A DNA stretch of 14,681 nucleotides from Aliishimia sp965369035. Its GTDB lineage: Bacteria; Pseudomonadota; Alphaproteobacteria; Rhodobacterales; Rhodobacteraceae. The notes under the pieces are model-generated. The model was not told the origin of the DNA. It searched no databases and worked only from the letters and a program-made list of their open reading frames with translations. The translations under genes were made by a program, and so were the position numbers. The DNA lies in the NCBI GenBank assembly GCA_965369035.1, contig CBDUPF010000066.1:1-14681 (forward strand). Direction: 5' to 3'. Of the stretch, positions 5,712 to 12,647 are shown piece by piece (position 1 is the first letter of the stretch; every line of letters begins with the position of its first letter).

Positions 5712-6896
5712 ATGGCATTCGATTTCTTCCGGCGCGGAAAACAGGTTGATGTGCCCGAAACCAAGGCAAGTGCCGCGGGTCGGGTCATCGCCTGGCAAAC
5801 GAGCGGTCGTGTGGCCTGGAGCCCGCGCGACACGGTCACACTCACGCGTACGGGGTTTTCGGGTAATCCGGTCGGTTTCCGCTCGGTCAAACTGATTTCC
5901 GAAGCGGCGAGCGCGCTTCCCCTCGTGCTGCAGGACAAGGAGCGCCGCTACGAAGACCATCCGTTCGTCAGCCTGATGCGGTCACCGAATGCCGCACAGG
6001 GCCGCGCCGAGCTGATGGAATCGCTTTACGGCCAGCTTCTGCTGACGGGAAACGCTTACGTCGAGGCGGTGGGACACGAGACCTATCCGGTGGAGCTTCA
6101 CGTTCTACGGTCGGATCGGATGAGCGTGGTGCCGGGTGCAGATGGTTGGCCGATCGCCTTTGAATACTCGGTCGGCGGACGCAAGCACCGCTTTGATGCG
6201 GCGATGGAGCCGGGTCCGATCTGCCACATTCGCAGCTTCCATCCTCAGGACGACCACTACGGCCTGTCCCCCATGCAGGCCGCTGCCACGGCGATCGATG
6301 TGCACAACAGCGCCTCGCGCTGGTCCAAGGCACTGCTCGACAACGCGGCGCGACCGTCGGGCGCGATCGTTTACACCGGCACGGACGGGCAGGGCACTCT
6401 CTCGCCGGATCAGTATGCTCGGTTGGTCGAGGAAATCGAAACCAATCACCAGGGGGCGAGGAACGCGGGCCGTCCGATGCTGCTCGAAGGCGGGCTGGAC
6501 TGGAAGCCGATGGGGTTCTCTCCCTCTGACATGGAATTCCAGAAGACCAAGGAAAGCGCCGCTCGGGAAATCGCCCTTGCCTTCGGGGTCCCGCCCATGT
6601 TGCTCGGCATTCAGGGTGACGCGACCTACTCGAATTATCAGGAAGCGAACCGGGCGTTCTATCGCCTGACGGTTCTCCCGCTTGCCACGCGCGTTGCGGC
6701 GCAGTTGGGGTCATGGCTGTCACGCTACACCGGCGAGGATCTGGAGCTGAAACCCGATCTGGACCAGGTTCCGGCGCTTTCGGCCGAGCGGGACGCGCAG
6801 TGGAGCCGTGTGAGTTCCGCAGATTTCCTGACAGATGCCGAGAAACGTCGTCTGCTCGGGCTTCCGCCGCTGGCAGAGGATCAGCCGGATGAGTGA
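5712..6896 (+). CDS. GTA g3: portal protein (HK97 family)
   Basis: The portal forms the dodecameric ring at one head vertex through which TerL pumps DNA and to which the neck attaches. The 394 residues fit HK97-type portals. Recognisable family stretches are GNPVGFRSVKLISEAASALP (about 49-68), LLTGNAYVEA (about 111-120), LSPMQAAATAIDVHNSASRW (about 184-203), and FGVPPMLLGIQGDATYSNYQ (about 290-309), typical of phage_portal proteins. ATG 5712 is preferred because AAGGAG (5697-5702) lies 9 nt upstream; an in-frame TTG at 5694 would add six residues but overlaps that ribosome binding site. The gene follows a 151-bp gap with a terminator after terL, and its stop overlaps the start of the next small gene by 8 nt. 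Confidence 0.93.
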   Translation: MAFDFFRRGKQVDVPETKASAAGRVIAWQTSGRVAWSPRDTVTLTRTGFSGNPVGFRSVKLISEAASALPLVLQDKERRYEDHPFVSLMRSPNAAQGRAELMESLYGQLLLTGNAYVEAVGHETYPVELHVLRSDRMSVVPGADGWPIAFEYSVGGRKHRFDAAMEPGPICHIRSFHPQDDHYGLSPMQAAATAIDVHNSASRWSKALLDNAARPSGAIVYTGTDGQGTLSPDQYARLVEEIETNHQGARNAGRPMLLEGGLDWKPMGFSPSDMEFQKTKESAAREIALAFGVPPMLLGIQGDATYSNYQEANRAFYRLTVLPLATRVAAQLGSWLSRYTGEDLELKPDLDQVPALSAERDAQWSRVSSADFLTDAEKRRLLGLPPLAEDQPDE

Positions 6897-7104
6897 ACAC
6901 CCGAAGTTCGAATGCGCGCCGGGCATTCGTCTTCAGGCGCATGAGAGATTGAGCGAAGTGCATTACCGCAACCTGGAACAACGGTTCGAACGTATCGAAG
7001 AGACCATGAAAAAGCTCGAGCAACGGCTTTGGCTCGCGGTCTACGGGGTCGTGGCGGTGATACTGGCCGAGGCCGTTCAGGGATTACTGGCGGTGGCGCC
7101 ATGA
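6889..7104 (+). CDS. GTA g3.5-like small protein with coiled coil and one membrane segment
   Basis: This 71-residue protein sits where RcGTA has g3.5, between portal and prohead protease. A charged helical stretch (about 17-46, with repeated Glu/Arg and heptad-like Leu/Phe/Ile) is likely a short coiled coil. It is followed by a hydrophobic segment (about 47-70, LWLAVYGVVAVILAEAVQGLLA) long enough to cross a membrane. The ATG overlaps the portal stop (ATGAGTGA, 8 nt), and its own stop overlaps an ATG at 7101, so translation looks coupled on both sides. Its role is not known to me. It is probably not a capsid shell component; membrane anchoring of head assembly or a holin-like role are guesses. 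Confidence 0.75.
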   Translation: MSEHPKFECAPGIRLQAHERLSEVHYRNLEQRFERIEETMKKLEQRLWLAVYGVVAVILAEAVQGLLAVAP

Positions 7105-7130
7105 GCTTGGGGCAGAGAAAGGTGACTCAG

Positions 7131-7682
7131 ATGGACAACGTCCTGGAACACAAGTTCGTCAGCTTCGGCGGCGAACTGGAAGTGACCGAAGGTGCACGGA
7201 TCGAAGGCTATGCCAGCCTTTTCGGTGCGGCGGACCAAGGTGGCGATGTCGTGGGAAAGGGCGCCTATGCTTCATCGCTTGCGGCCTTTTCACGCGATGG
7301 GCGCAAGGTCAAGATGCTGTGGCAACATGATCCGACCCAACCCATAGGGGTCTGGGACGAAGTGATCGAAGATGGTCGCGGGCTTTGGGTCAAGGGCCGC
7401 ATCCTCGAGAGCACTCAGAAGGGCCGCGAAGCCACGGCACTGATCGAGGCGGGGGCGATCGACGGGCTGTCCATTGGTTATCGGACCGTGAAATCGACCA
7501 AGAACGACAAGGGCCAGCGGCTCTTGACCGAACTGGAACTTTGGGAGGTGTCCCTGGTGACCTTCCCGATGCTTCCCAGTGCGCGGGTTGCCGCGAAGTC
7601 CGAGGATCGGGCCGAGACGGAGCTGATGCGCGAACTGGCGGCGGCCTTCAATGGGGCGCGGCTTATGCTGGCGCGGGACTGA
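7131..7682 (+). CDS. GTA g4: HK97-family prohead protease
   Basis: This serine protease trims the capsid protein N-terminus during head maturation. The 183 residues carry the U35 (HK97 gp4-type) hallmarks: GYASLFGAADQGGDVVGKGAY at about 27-46 (start of family core), His66 in KMLWQHDPTQPIG, Ser114 in IDGLSIGY, and Glu139 in LWEVSLVTFPM, consistent with the catalytic histidine and serine plus a conserved acidic residue. I chose ATG 7131 because AGAAAGG (7116-7122) lies 8 nt upstream and the resulting N-terminus (MDNVLEHKF) suits the family. An alternative ATG at 7101 overlaps the stop of the previous gene (ATGA) and would add ten residues. The capsid gene follows after 32 bp. Confidence 0.92.
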   Translation: MDNVLEHKFVSFGGELEVTEGARIEGYASLFGAADQGGDVVGKGAYASSLAAFSRDGRKVKMLWQHDPTQPIGVWDEVIEDGRGLWVKGRILESTQKGREATALIEAGAIDGLSIGYRTVKSTKNDKGQRLLTELELWEVSLVTFPMLPSARVAAKSEDRAETELMRELAAAFNGARLMLARD

Positions 7683-7714
7683 TCCCGGGCCGACCAACTG
7701 CAAAGGGGTGATCC

Positions 7715-8893
7715 ATGAGCAGAACCGAGGCGAAGGCCGCGGCCGGGGGAGGTTTGACTCCGGCGCAAGAGGCTCGCGAGGCCATCACAGGCTTTCTGTC
7801 CGATTTCAAGGACTTCCAAACCGACGTCGAGAAAAAATTGAAACAGCAAGAAGAGCGTATGACCATGCTGGACCGAAAGAGTTTGACCCATGCCCGCCCG
7901 CCCCTGGGCGCCGCGGCGGATTTCGATGCGCCGCATCAGAAGGCCTTCAACGCCTATCTGCGGAGCGGCGATGACGACGGCCTGCGCGGGCTGGACCTGG
8001 AAAGCAAGGCGCTTTCCACCGCAGTCAATTCCGACGGTGGCTACCTGGTCGATCCTCAGACCTCCGAACTCGTCATGTCGGTTCTGAACTCGACGGCCTC
8101 GATCCGTGCGATCGCTCAACTGGTCCATGTCGAGGCGACCTCGTACGACGTGCTGGTGGATCACTCCGAACTCGGTGCCGGCTGGGCGACGGAAACCTCG
8201 GCGACCACCGAATCCGGCACGCCGCAGATCGACCGGATCACCATCCCGCTGCACGAATTGTCGGCCATGCCGAAAGCTTCGCAGCGTCTGCTCGACGACA
8301 GCGCCTTCGACATCGAGAGCTGGCTCGCCGGCCGTATCGCCGACCGGTTCGCCCGGGCGGAGGCGGCAGCCTTCATCAATGGCGACGGACTGGACAAGCC
8401 CACCGGGTTTCTGACGCACCCCAAGGTCGACAATGACAGCTGGGACTGGGACAGCCTCGGTTATGTCGCATCCGGCTCAGACGGGAACTGCGATGCGGAT
8501 TCGATCGTGGATGTGGTCTATGCACTGGGGGCGCAGTACCGCGCGAACGCAACGTTCGTCATGAATTCCAAGACGGCGGGCCAGATCCGCAAGCTGAAGG
8601 ATGCCGACGGCCGCTTCCTGTGGTCCGACGGTCTGGCGGCAGGCGAGCCCGCACGTCTTATGGGGTACCCGGTGTTGATCTGCGAAGACATGCCCGACCC
8701 CGCGACGGACAGCTTCTCGATCGCTTTTGGCGACTTCGAAACCGGCTACACGATCGCCGAACGCCCCGATCTGCGCGTCCTGCGCGATCCGTTCAGCGCC
8801 AAGCCGCATGTCCTGTTCTACGCGACCAAGCGCGTGGGCGGTGACGTCAGCGACTTTTCGGCGATCAAGCTCATCAAGTTTGGCCTGAGTTAA
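7715..8893 (+). CDS. GTA g5: major capsid protein (HK97 fold)
   Basis: This is the shell protein of the GTA head. The 392 residues have an N-terminal delta/scaffolding-like region: a helical, likely coiled-coil stretch at about 17-55 and a linker to about 100. The HK97-type core then begins near DGGYLVDPQ (107-115). Later markers are AEAAAFINGDGLDKPTGFLT and a C-terminus with FYATKRVGGDVSDFSAIKLIKF. The prohead protease probably removes about the first 98-101 residues; the junction ESKALST at 96-102 resembles the RcGTA cleavage region as I recall it, so the mature protein would be near 290 residues. The ribosome binding region AAAGGGGTGATCC (7702-7714) is a long near-match to the complement of the 16S rRNA 3' end, suiting a protein needed in hundreds of copies. 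A 157-bp gap with a hairpin follows. Confidence 0.94.
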   Translation: MSRTEAKAAAGGGLTPAQEAREAITGFLSDFKDFQTDVEKKLKQQEERMTMLDRKSLTHARPPLGAAADFDAPHQKAFNAYLRSGDDDGLRGLDLESKALSTAVNSDGGYLVDPQTSELVMSVLNSTASIRAIAQLVHVEATSYDVLVDHSELGAGWATETSATTESGTPQIDRITIPLHELSAMPKASQRLLDDSAFDIESWLAGRIADRFARAEAAAFINGDGLDKPTGFLTHPKVDNDSWDWDSLGYVASGSDGNCDADSIVDVVYALGAQYRANATFVMNSKTAGQIRKLKDADGRFLWSDGLAAGEPARLMGYPVLICEDMPDPATDSFSIAFGDFETGYTIAERPDLRVLRDPFSAKPHVLFYATKRVGGDVSDFSAIKLIKFGLS

Positions 8894-8907
8894 GGCCGGA
8901 CCGAACG

Positions 8908-8937
8908 GCGCAGGCCCGGCCAATCCCGGGTCTGCGT
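8908..8937 (+). promoter_or_regulatory. Stable stem-loop after the capsid gene (mRNA stability/processing candidate)
   Basis: GCGCAGGCCCGG (8908-8919) pairs with CCGGGTCTGCGT (8926-8937) in 12 continuous pairs including two G-U wobbles, around a CCAATC loop. It starts 14 nt after the capsid stop. No T-run follows, so it is unlikely to be a complete intrinsic terminator. A 3' barrier protecting the capsid message, or partial attenuation, would raise capsid over downstream neck proteins. It lies in the noncoding gap 8894-9050, in which nothing else stands out. Confidence 0.5.
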
Positions 8938-9050
8938 CCAGGGCGCGCGTCGCATTCTCGCGTCGTCTAGCTGCTCCCCTCCGTCCGAGCGGCGTGGGGC
9001 GGCGCGTGCCCGACTCGTCACCGGTCTGGGGAGACCTGCGGAGAATTTGC

Positions 9051-9650
9051 ATGATGTTGATCGAAGAAACAGTTGTACCGGACAGCAGTCTGCCAGTCGA
9101 AGACTTCAAGTCGCATTTGCGGCTGGGGACTGGGTTCGGCGACGATGCGCTGCAGGATCCGGTGCTCTTGAGTTTCCTTCGTGCCGCGCTGAGCGCGATC
9201 GAGGCGCGCACGAGCAAGATCCTGTTCGAACGCGGGTTCCTGTGGTCGCTGGCCAAATGGCAGGGAGTTGACGCGCAGCCACTGCCCGTGGCGCCCGTAA
9301 CCGCGCTGACCCGGGTCACGATGGTCGCGCGCACCGGCGATGAGACGGAGGTCGACCTCGACAAGCTCCGGCTGGTCCGCAATGTCCAGCAACCGTGCAT
9401 CGTGGCGCTGGGCACGATGCTGCCCTCCATCCCGTCTGGCGGGTCGGTCGATATCCGCTTCAAGGCGGGGTGGGGGCCGGCCTGGAGCGATCTGCCCGCC
9501 GACCTGCGCCAGGCCGTGTTCCTGCTGGCCGCGCATTATTATGAGTATCGCAGCGAGACGACACTCACCGAAGGGTGCATGCCGTTCGGGGTGTCCAGCC
9601 TGATCGAGCGCTATCGGACAGTTCGCGTTGGTTTCGGAGGTTCGAGATGA
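9051..9650 (+). CDS. GTA g6: head-tail connector (adaptor) protein
   Basis: This corresponds to RcGTA g6, the adaptor ring below the portal, in the family of phage head-tail connectors annotated as phiE125 gp8-like. The 199-residue protein has the typical layout: a helical N-terminal half (VEDFKSHLRLGTGFGDDALQDPVLLSFLRAALSAIEARTSK, about 17-57), a beta-rich middle with PLPVAPVTALTRV, and a C-terminal helix LPADLRQAVFLLAAHYYEYRS (about 147-167) followed by GVSSLIERYRTVRVG. ATG 9051 has GGAG 7 nt upstream (9040-9043); a longer GTG start at 8994 adds a low-complexity, unconserved-looking 19 residues and is rejected. Its stop overlaps the g7 start in ATGA. Confidence 0.88.
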   Translation: MMLIEETVVPDSSLPVEDFKSHLRLGTGFGDDALQDPVLLSFLRAALSAIEARTSKILFERGFLWSLAKWQGVDAQPLPVAPVTALTRVTMVARTGDETEVDLDKLRLVRNVQQPCIVALGTMLPSIPSGGSVDIRFKAGWGPAWSDLPADLRQAVFLLAAHYYEYRSETTLTEGCMPFGVSSLIERYRTVRVGFGGSR

Positions 9651-9985
9651 CTCCGCCGCGCCTGAACCGACGACTGACGCTTGAGACGCCGCAGAAGGTG
9701 CCGGACGGCGCCGGCGGATATCAGACGAGCTGGACCGCGCTGGGCCACCTCTGGGCCGCGCTGCAGCCGCGCGGCGGACGTGAAAGCGAATCCGACGGCG
9801 CGCCCGTGTCGGCCGTGTCCTACAAGATCATCGTGCGGGGCGCACCGCAGGGCAGCCCGGCCAGGCCCAAACCGGAACAGCGGTTCCGCGACGGGGGCCG
9901 CATCTTCCGGATCCGCGCCGTGACCGAAAGCGATGCCGACGGGATGTATCTGACCTGCTTTGCCGACGAGGAGGTGGTGGCATGA
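9647..9985 (+). CDS. GTA g7: head-tail joining protein (stopper)
   Basis: This is the SPP1 gp16-like head-tail adaptor family; in RcGTA the g7 product is the stopper below the adaptor. The 112 residues contain the family pattern: LNRRLTLETPQKVPDGAGGYQTSW (about 6-29), then WAALQPRGGRE (about 36-46), an internal strand SYKIIVRG, and RFRDGGRIFRIRAVTESDADGMYLTCFADEE at the C-terminus. The start ATG 9647 overlaps the g6 stop (ATGA), and GGAGG (9636-9640) lies 6 nt upstream, an excellent ribosome binding site. The end overlaps the g8 start in the same way. Confidence 0.9.
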   Translation: MTPPRLNRRLTLETPQKVPDGAGGYQTSWTALGHLWAALQPRGGRESESDGAPVSAVSYKIIVRGAPQGSPARPKPEQRFRDGGRIFRIRAVTESDADGMYLTCFADEEVVA

Positions 9986-10392
9986 GCTACGCTGTTGCGT
10001 CCGCCCTGCAGGAGGCGGTCTACAAGGCGATGTCCGGCGATGCGGCGCTGCAGGGGCAATTGGGCGATGCGATCTATGACGCGCTGCCCAGCGGCAAGCT
10101 GCCGGATCTCTACATCAGCCTCGGGCCGGAAACGGTCAAGGACGCCTCCGACAAGTCGGGGCATGGCGCCGAACACCGCTTCACGATCTCGATCATGTCG
10201 ACGGCGCCGGGCTTCTCGACCGCCAAGTCCGTTGCCGCATCGGTTTGCGATGTGCTGGTCGATGCCGCCTTGCCGCTCAATCGCGGACGGCTCGTGTCGC
10301 TCGGGTTCGACAAGGCGACGGCGCGGCGTATCGACGACGGAAACGGGCGCCAGATCGACCTGCGGTTTCGCGCGCGGGTCGAGGACAATTGA
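9982..10392 (+). CDS. GTA g8: tail terminator protein (DUF3168)
   Basis: This is a 136-residue DUF3168-type protein, the family of minor tail proteins that cap the tail tube; in RcGTA g8 is the tail terminator between stopper and tube. It has an N-terminal helix (SYAVASALQEAVYKAMSGD), the segment LPDLYISLGPETVKDASDKSG (about 40-60), and a strand-rich body with HRFTISIMST, ending in DLRFRARVED. The ATG overlaps the g7 stop by 4 nt (ATGA), so it is probably translated by coupling. A 26-bp gap with a good ribosome binding site separates it from g9. Confidence 0.87.
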   Translation: MSYAVASALQEAVYKAMSGDAALQGQLGDAIYDALPSGKLPDLYISLGPETVKDASDKSGHGAEHRFTISIMSTAPGFSTAKSVAASVCDVLVDAALPLNRGRLVSLGFDKATARRIDDGNGRQIDLRFRARVEDN

Positions 10393-10418
10393 ACCAATTC
10401 TGAGAACGGAGACCTCAC

Positions 10419-10832
10419 ATGGGTGCACAGAACGGAAAGGACCTTCTGATCAAGGTCGACATGAGTTCGGACGGGTCGTTCGAGACCATCGCGGGGCTGC
10501 GGGCCACGCGGATCAGCTTCAACGCCGAAAGCGTGGATGTGACGAGCCTCGAAAGCCAGGGCGGCTGGCGCGAGCTGCTGGCCGGTGCGGGCGTGCGCTC
10601 GGCCACCATCACCGGATCGGGCATCTTCAAGGACGCCGGCACCGACGAACGGGCGCGCCAGATCTTCTTCGACAGTGCGACACCGGATTTCCAGGTGATC
10701 ATTCCGGATTTCGGCACCGTCGAGGGGCCGTTCCAGGTCACGTCGCTGGAGTATTCCGGCTCGCATAACGGCGAAGCCACATACGAGCTGAGCCTCGCGT
10801 CCGCCGGAATGCTGAACTTCACGGCGCTTTGA
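10419..10832 (+). CDS. GTA g9: major tail (tube) protein, TP901-1 family
   Basis: This is the building block of the tail tube that carries DNA to the recipient. The 137 residues show the TP901-1-type major tail protein pattern: GKDLLIKVDMSSDGSFETIAGLR (about 6-28), VDVTSLESQGGWRELLAGAGVRS (about 39-61), a central beta region with TITGSGIFKDAGTDERARQIF, and the C-terminal EGPFQVTSLEYSGSHNGEATYELSLASAG. It has its own ribosome binding site (GGAG at 10408-10411, 7 nt before ATG) and is not overlapped by g8, fitting a protein needed in high copy. The g10 ATG shares the last base of the stop (TGATG). Confidence 0.92.
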   Translation: MGAQNGKDLLIKVDMSSDGSFETIAGLRATRISFNAESVDVTSLESQGGWRELLAGAGVRSATITGSGIFKDAGTDERARQIFFDSATPDFQVIIPDFGTVEGPFQVTSLEYSGSHNGEATYELSLASAGMLNFTAL

Positions 10833-11149
10833 TGACCAATCCGTGGAGGGGTGAGGTGGCGCTGGTGATCGACGGCCAGTCCTATGACCTGCGGCTGACG
10901 CTGGGCGCGTTGGCCGAGCTGGAGGCGGCACTGCAGACCGGTTCGCTGGTCGAGATGGTGCAGCGCTTCGAGAGCGGTGCCTATTCCAGCCGCGACGTTC
11001 TGGCGATCCTGCGGGCGGGACTTGGGGGCGCGCATGCGGACCCGATGCCCGATCTCGACCATGGCGCCATCGAAGGCGGGCCAATGCGGGCCGCACAGGT
11101 CGCCGCGCAGCTTCTGGTCCGAGCCTTCGCATTGCCGGAGCAGCCATGA
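10832..11149 (+). CDS. GTA g10: tail assembly chaperone-like protein
   Basis: This small protein has the size and position of RcGTA g10, a gene-transfer-agent family protein related to phage tail assembly chaperones, which help load the tape measure during tube assembly. The 105 residues begin MTNPWRGEVALVIDGQSYDLRLTLGALAELEAAL, a short beta hairpin then a helix, and continue with a helical body (SLVEMVQRF, SRDVLAILRAGLGG, AAQVAAQLLVRAF). The ATG at 10832 overlaps the g9 stop by one base; a TTG three bases earlier is a less likely start. It shares ATGA with g10.1. Many tail phages make two such chaperones by frameshifting; here they are separate, coupled genes. Confidence 0.85.
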   Translation: MTNPWRGEVALVIDGQSYDLRLTLGALAELEAALQTGSLVEMVQRFESGAYSSRDVLAILRAGLGGAHADPMPDLDHGAIEGGPMRAAQVAAQLLVRAFALPEQP

Positions 11150-11346
11150 GCGGGTTCGACTGGCCGGCCCTGATGCGCGCGGGATTGTCGGGTTTGCGGC
11201 TCAACCCCGAGCAATTCTGGGCGCTGACCCCGGCGGAGCTGCGGCTGATGCTGGGCGAAAGTACCGCCGCACCGCTGCAGCGCGGGGGGCTGGAGGCACT
11301 GATGGCCGCCTATCCGGACAAGCCGAAAGGACTGGACGATGAGTGA
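11146..11346 (+). CDS. GTA g10.1: small phage tail assembly chaperone
   Basis: This 66-residue, largely helical protein fits the small phage tail assembly chaperone family found in GTAs. Visible family features are FDWPALMRAGLSGLRLNPEQFW (about 4-25) followed by LTPAELRLMLG (27-37). The remainder, including LEALMAAYPD, is variable. It starts in the ATGA overlap with g10 and itself overlaps the g11 start by 8 nt, so g10, g10.1 and g11 look translationally linked. That suits chaperones acting on the g11 tape measure. Confidence 0.85.
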   Translation: MSGFDWPALMRAGLSGLRLNPEQFWALTPAELRLMLGESTAAPLQRGGLEALMAAYPDKPKGLDDE

Positions 11347-11998
11347 TTACACCGACGACATCGAGAACCTCGAGGCGCAGACCAGCAGCCTCACCGACAG
11401 CCTGGGGCAGGCGTCCGTCATGGTCTCCGGCTTCGACAACGAATTGAGACGCATGCAGGAGAGCCTGTCGGCGACGGGCCAGGACATGGCCACGCTGGAA
11501 CGCGGGATGAGCCGCGGGTTGCGCAAGGCCTTCGACGGGCTGGTCTTCGACGGGATGAAACTGTCCGAGGCGTTGGAGACGGTCGCGCAGACCATGATCA
11601 ACACCGCCTACAACGCCGCGATCAAGCCGGTCACGAACCATTTCGGCGGTCTGCTGGCCAAGGGCATGGGTGGGTTGATGGAGGGGATTTTCCCGTTCCA
11701 GAACGGGGCCGCCTTCAGCCAGGGCCGCGTGGTGCCATTCGCCAGCGGTGGCATCGTCTCCAGCGCGACGGCCTTCCCGATGCGCGGCGCGACAGGACTG
11801 ATGGGCGAGGCCGGGCCGGAGGCGATCATGCCGCTGGCCCGTGGCCCCGACGGCAAACTGGGGGTGCGCGGCGGTGGCGGCGGCGCGACCGTGGTGATGA
11901 ACATCACCACGCCGGACGTGCAGGGTTTCAACCGCTCGCGCGGGCAGATCGCGGCACAGATGAGCCGCGCACTGGGCCGTGGCGACCGCAACACCTGA
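11339..11998 (+). CDS. GTA g11: short tail tape measure protein
   Basis: This is the tape measure that sets tail length. At 219 residues it is very short beside typical phage proteins of 700 or more, as expected for the short GTA tail. The N-terminal part (about 1-60) is helical with coiled-coil character. A hydrophobic stretch (KGMGGLMEGIFPF) follows, then the strongly conserved lambda-type tape measure C-terminus: GRVVPFASGGIVSSATAFPM (128-147) and GLMGEAGPEAIMPLARG (152-168). A poly-glycine linker and the strand TVVMNITTPDV come next. It begins inside the g10.1 stop region (ATGAGTGA). A 16-bp gap with a strong ribosome binding site precedes g12. Confidence 0.9.
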   Translation: MSDYTDDIENLEAQTSSLTDSLGQASVMVSGFDNELRRMQESLSATGQDMATLERGMSRGLRKAFDGLVFDGMKLSEALETVAQTMINTAYNAAIKPVTNHFGGLLAKGMGGLMEGIFPFQNGAAFSQGRVVPFASGGIVSSATAFPMRGATGLMGEAGPEAIMPLARGPDGKLGVRGGGGGATVVMNITTPDVQGFNRSRGQIAAQMSRALGRGDRNT

Positions 11999-12014
11999 CA
12001 GGGGGAGTCCGCAG

Positions 12015-12647
12015 ATGAATTTCCACGAAGTACGATTTCCCGCCTCGCTCAGTTTCGGGTCGGTCGGCGGGCCGGAGCGTCGCACGGATGTCGTGACGCT
12101 CGCCAACGGGTTCGAAGAGCGCAACTCGCCATGGGCACATTCGCGCCGGCGCTACGACGCGGGCCTCGGCATGCGCAGTCTCGACGACATCGAACAGCTC
12201 ATCGCGTTCTTCGAGGCGCGACGCGGCCAGATGTACGGGTTCCGCTGGAAGGACTGGTCCGACTACAAGTCCGGCCGCGCAAGTCAACAGACCGGCTTCG
12301 TCGATCAGGAACTGGGCACGGGAGACGGAACCCGGACGTCCTTTCAACTCGTGAAGACATATGTCAGCGGCGCTTTCTCCTATGTACGGCCGATCTCCAA
12401 ACCGGTGCTCGGTTCCGTTCGAGTGGGTCTAGGCGCTTCCGAGCTGACCGAGGGCAGCGAGTTCGAGGTGGACACCACAACCGGCACCATCAATTTCGCG
12501 GCGCCACCCGAGCCCGGAGCGCCCGTGATGGCCGGGTTCGAATTCGATGTGCCGGTCCGGTTCGACACCGACCAGATCCAGACCTCGGTTGCGAGCTTCA
12601 AGGCGGGCGACGTCCCGAACGTGCCGATCGTGGAGGTGCGGATCTGA
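12015..12647 (+). CDS. GTA g12: distal tail protein (DUF2460 family)
   Basis: This corresponds to RcGTA g12, the distal tail protein joining the tube to the baseplate. The 210 residues are of the DUF2460 type: MNFHEVRFPASLSFGSVGGPERRT at the start, a conserved helix LDDIEQLIAFFEARRGQMYGFRWKDWSDYKS (about 57-87), a middle with GTGDGTRTSFQLVKTY, and the ending FEFDVPVRFDTDQIQTSV. The ATG at 12015 has GGAG 7 nt upstream (12004-12007); an in-frame start further upstream would run into g11 and add unlikely residues. The stop shares one base with the g13 start (TGATG). Confidence 0.92.
   Translation: MNFHEVRFPASLSFGSVGGPERRTDVVTLANGFEERNSPWAHSRRRYDAGLGMRSLDDIEQLIAFFEARRGQMYGFRWKDWSDYKSGRASQQTGFVDQELGTGDGTRTSFQLVKTYVSGAFSYVRPISKPVLGSVRVGLGASELTEGSEFEVDTTTGTINFAAPPEPGAPVMAGFEFDVPVRFDTDQIQTSVASFKAGDVPNVPIVEVRI

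Noticed and set aside
8994..9050. Longer GTG start for g6
   Set aside because: It adds 19 residues that do not look like the family, while ATG 9051 has GGAG at the right distance.
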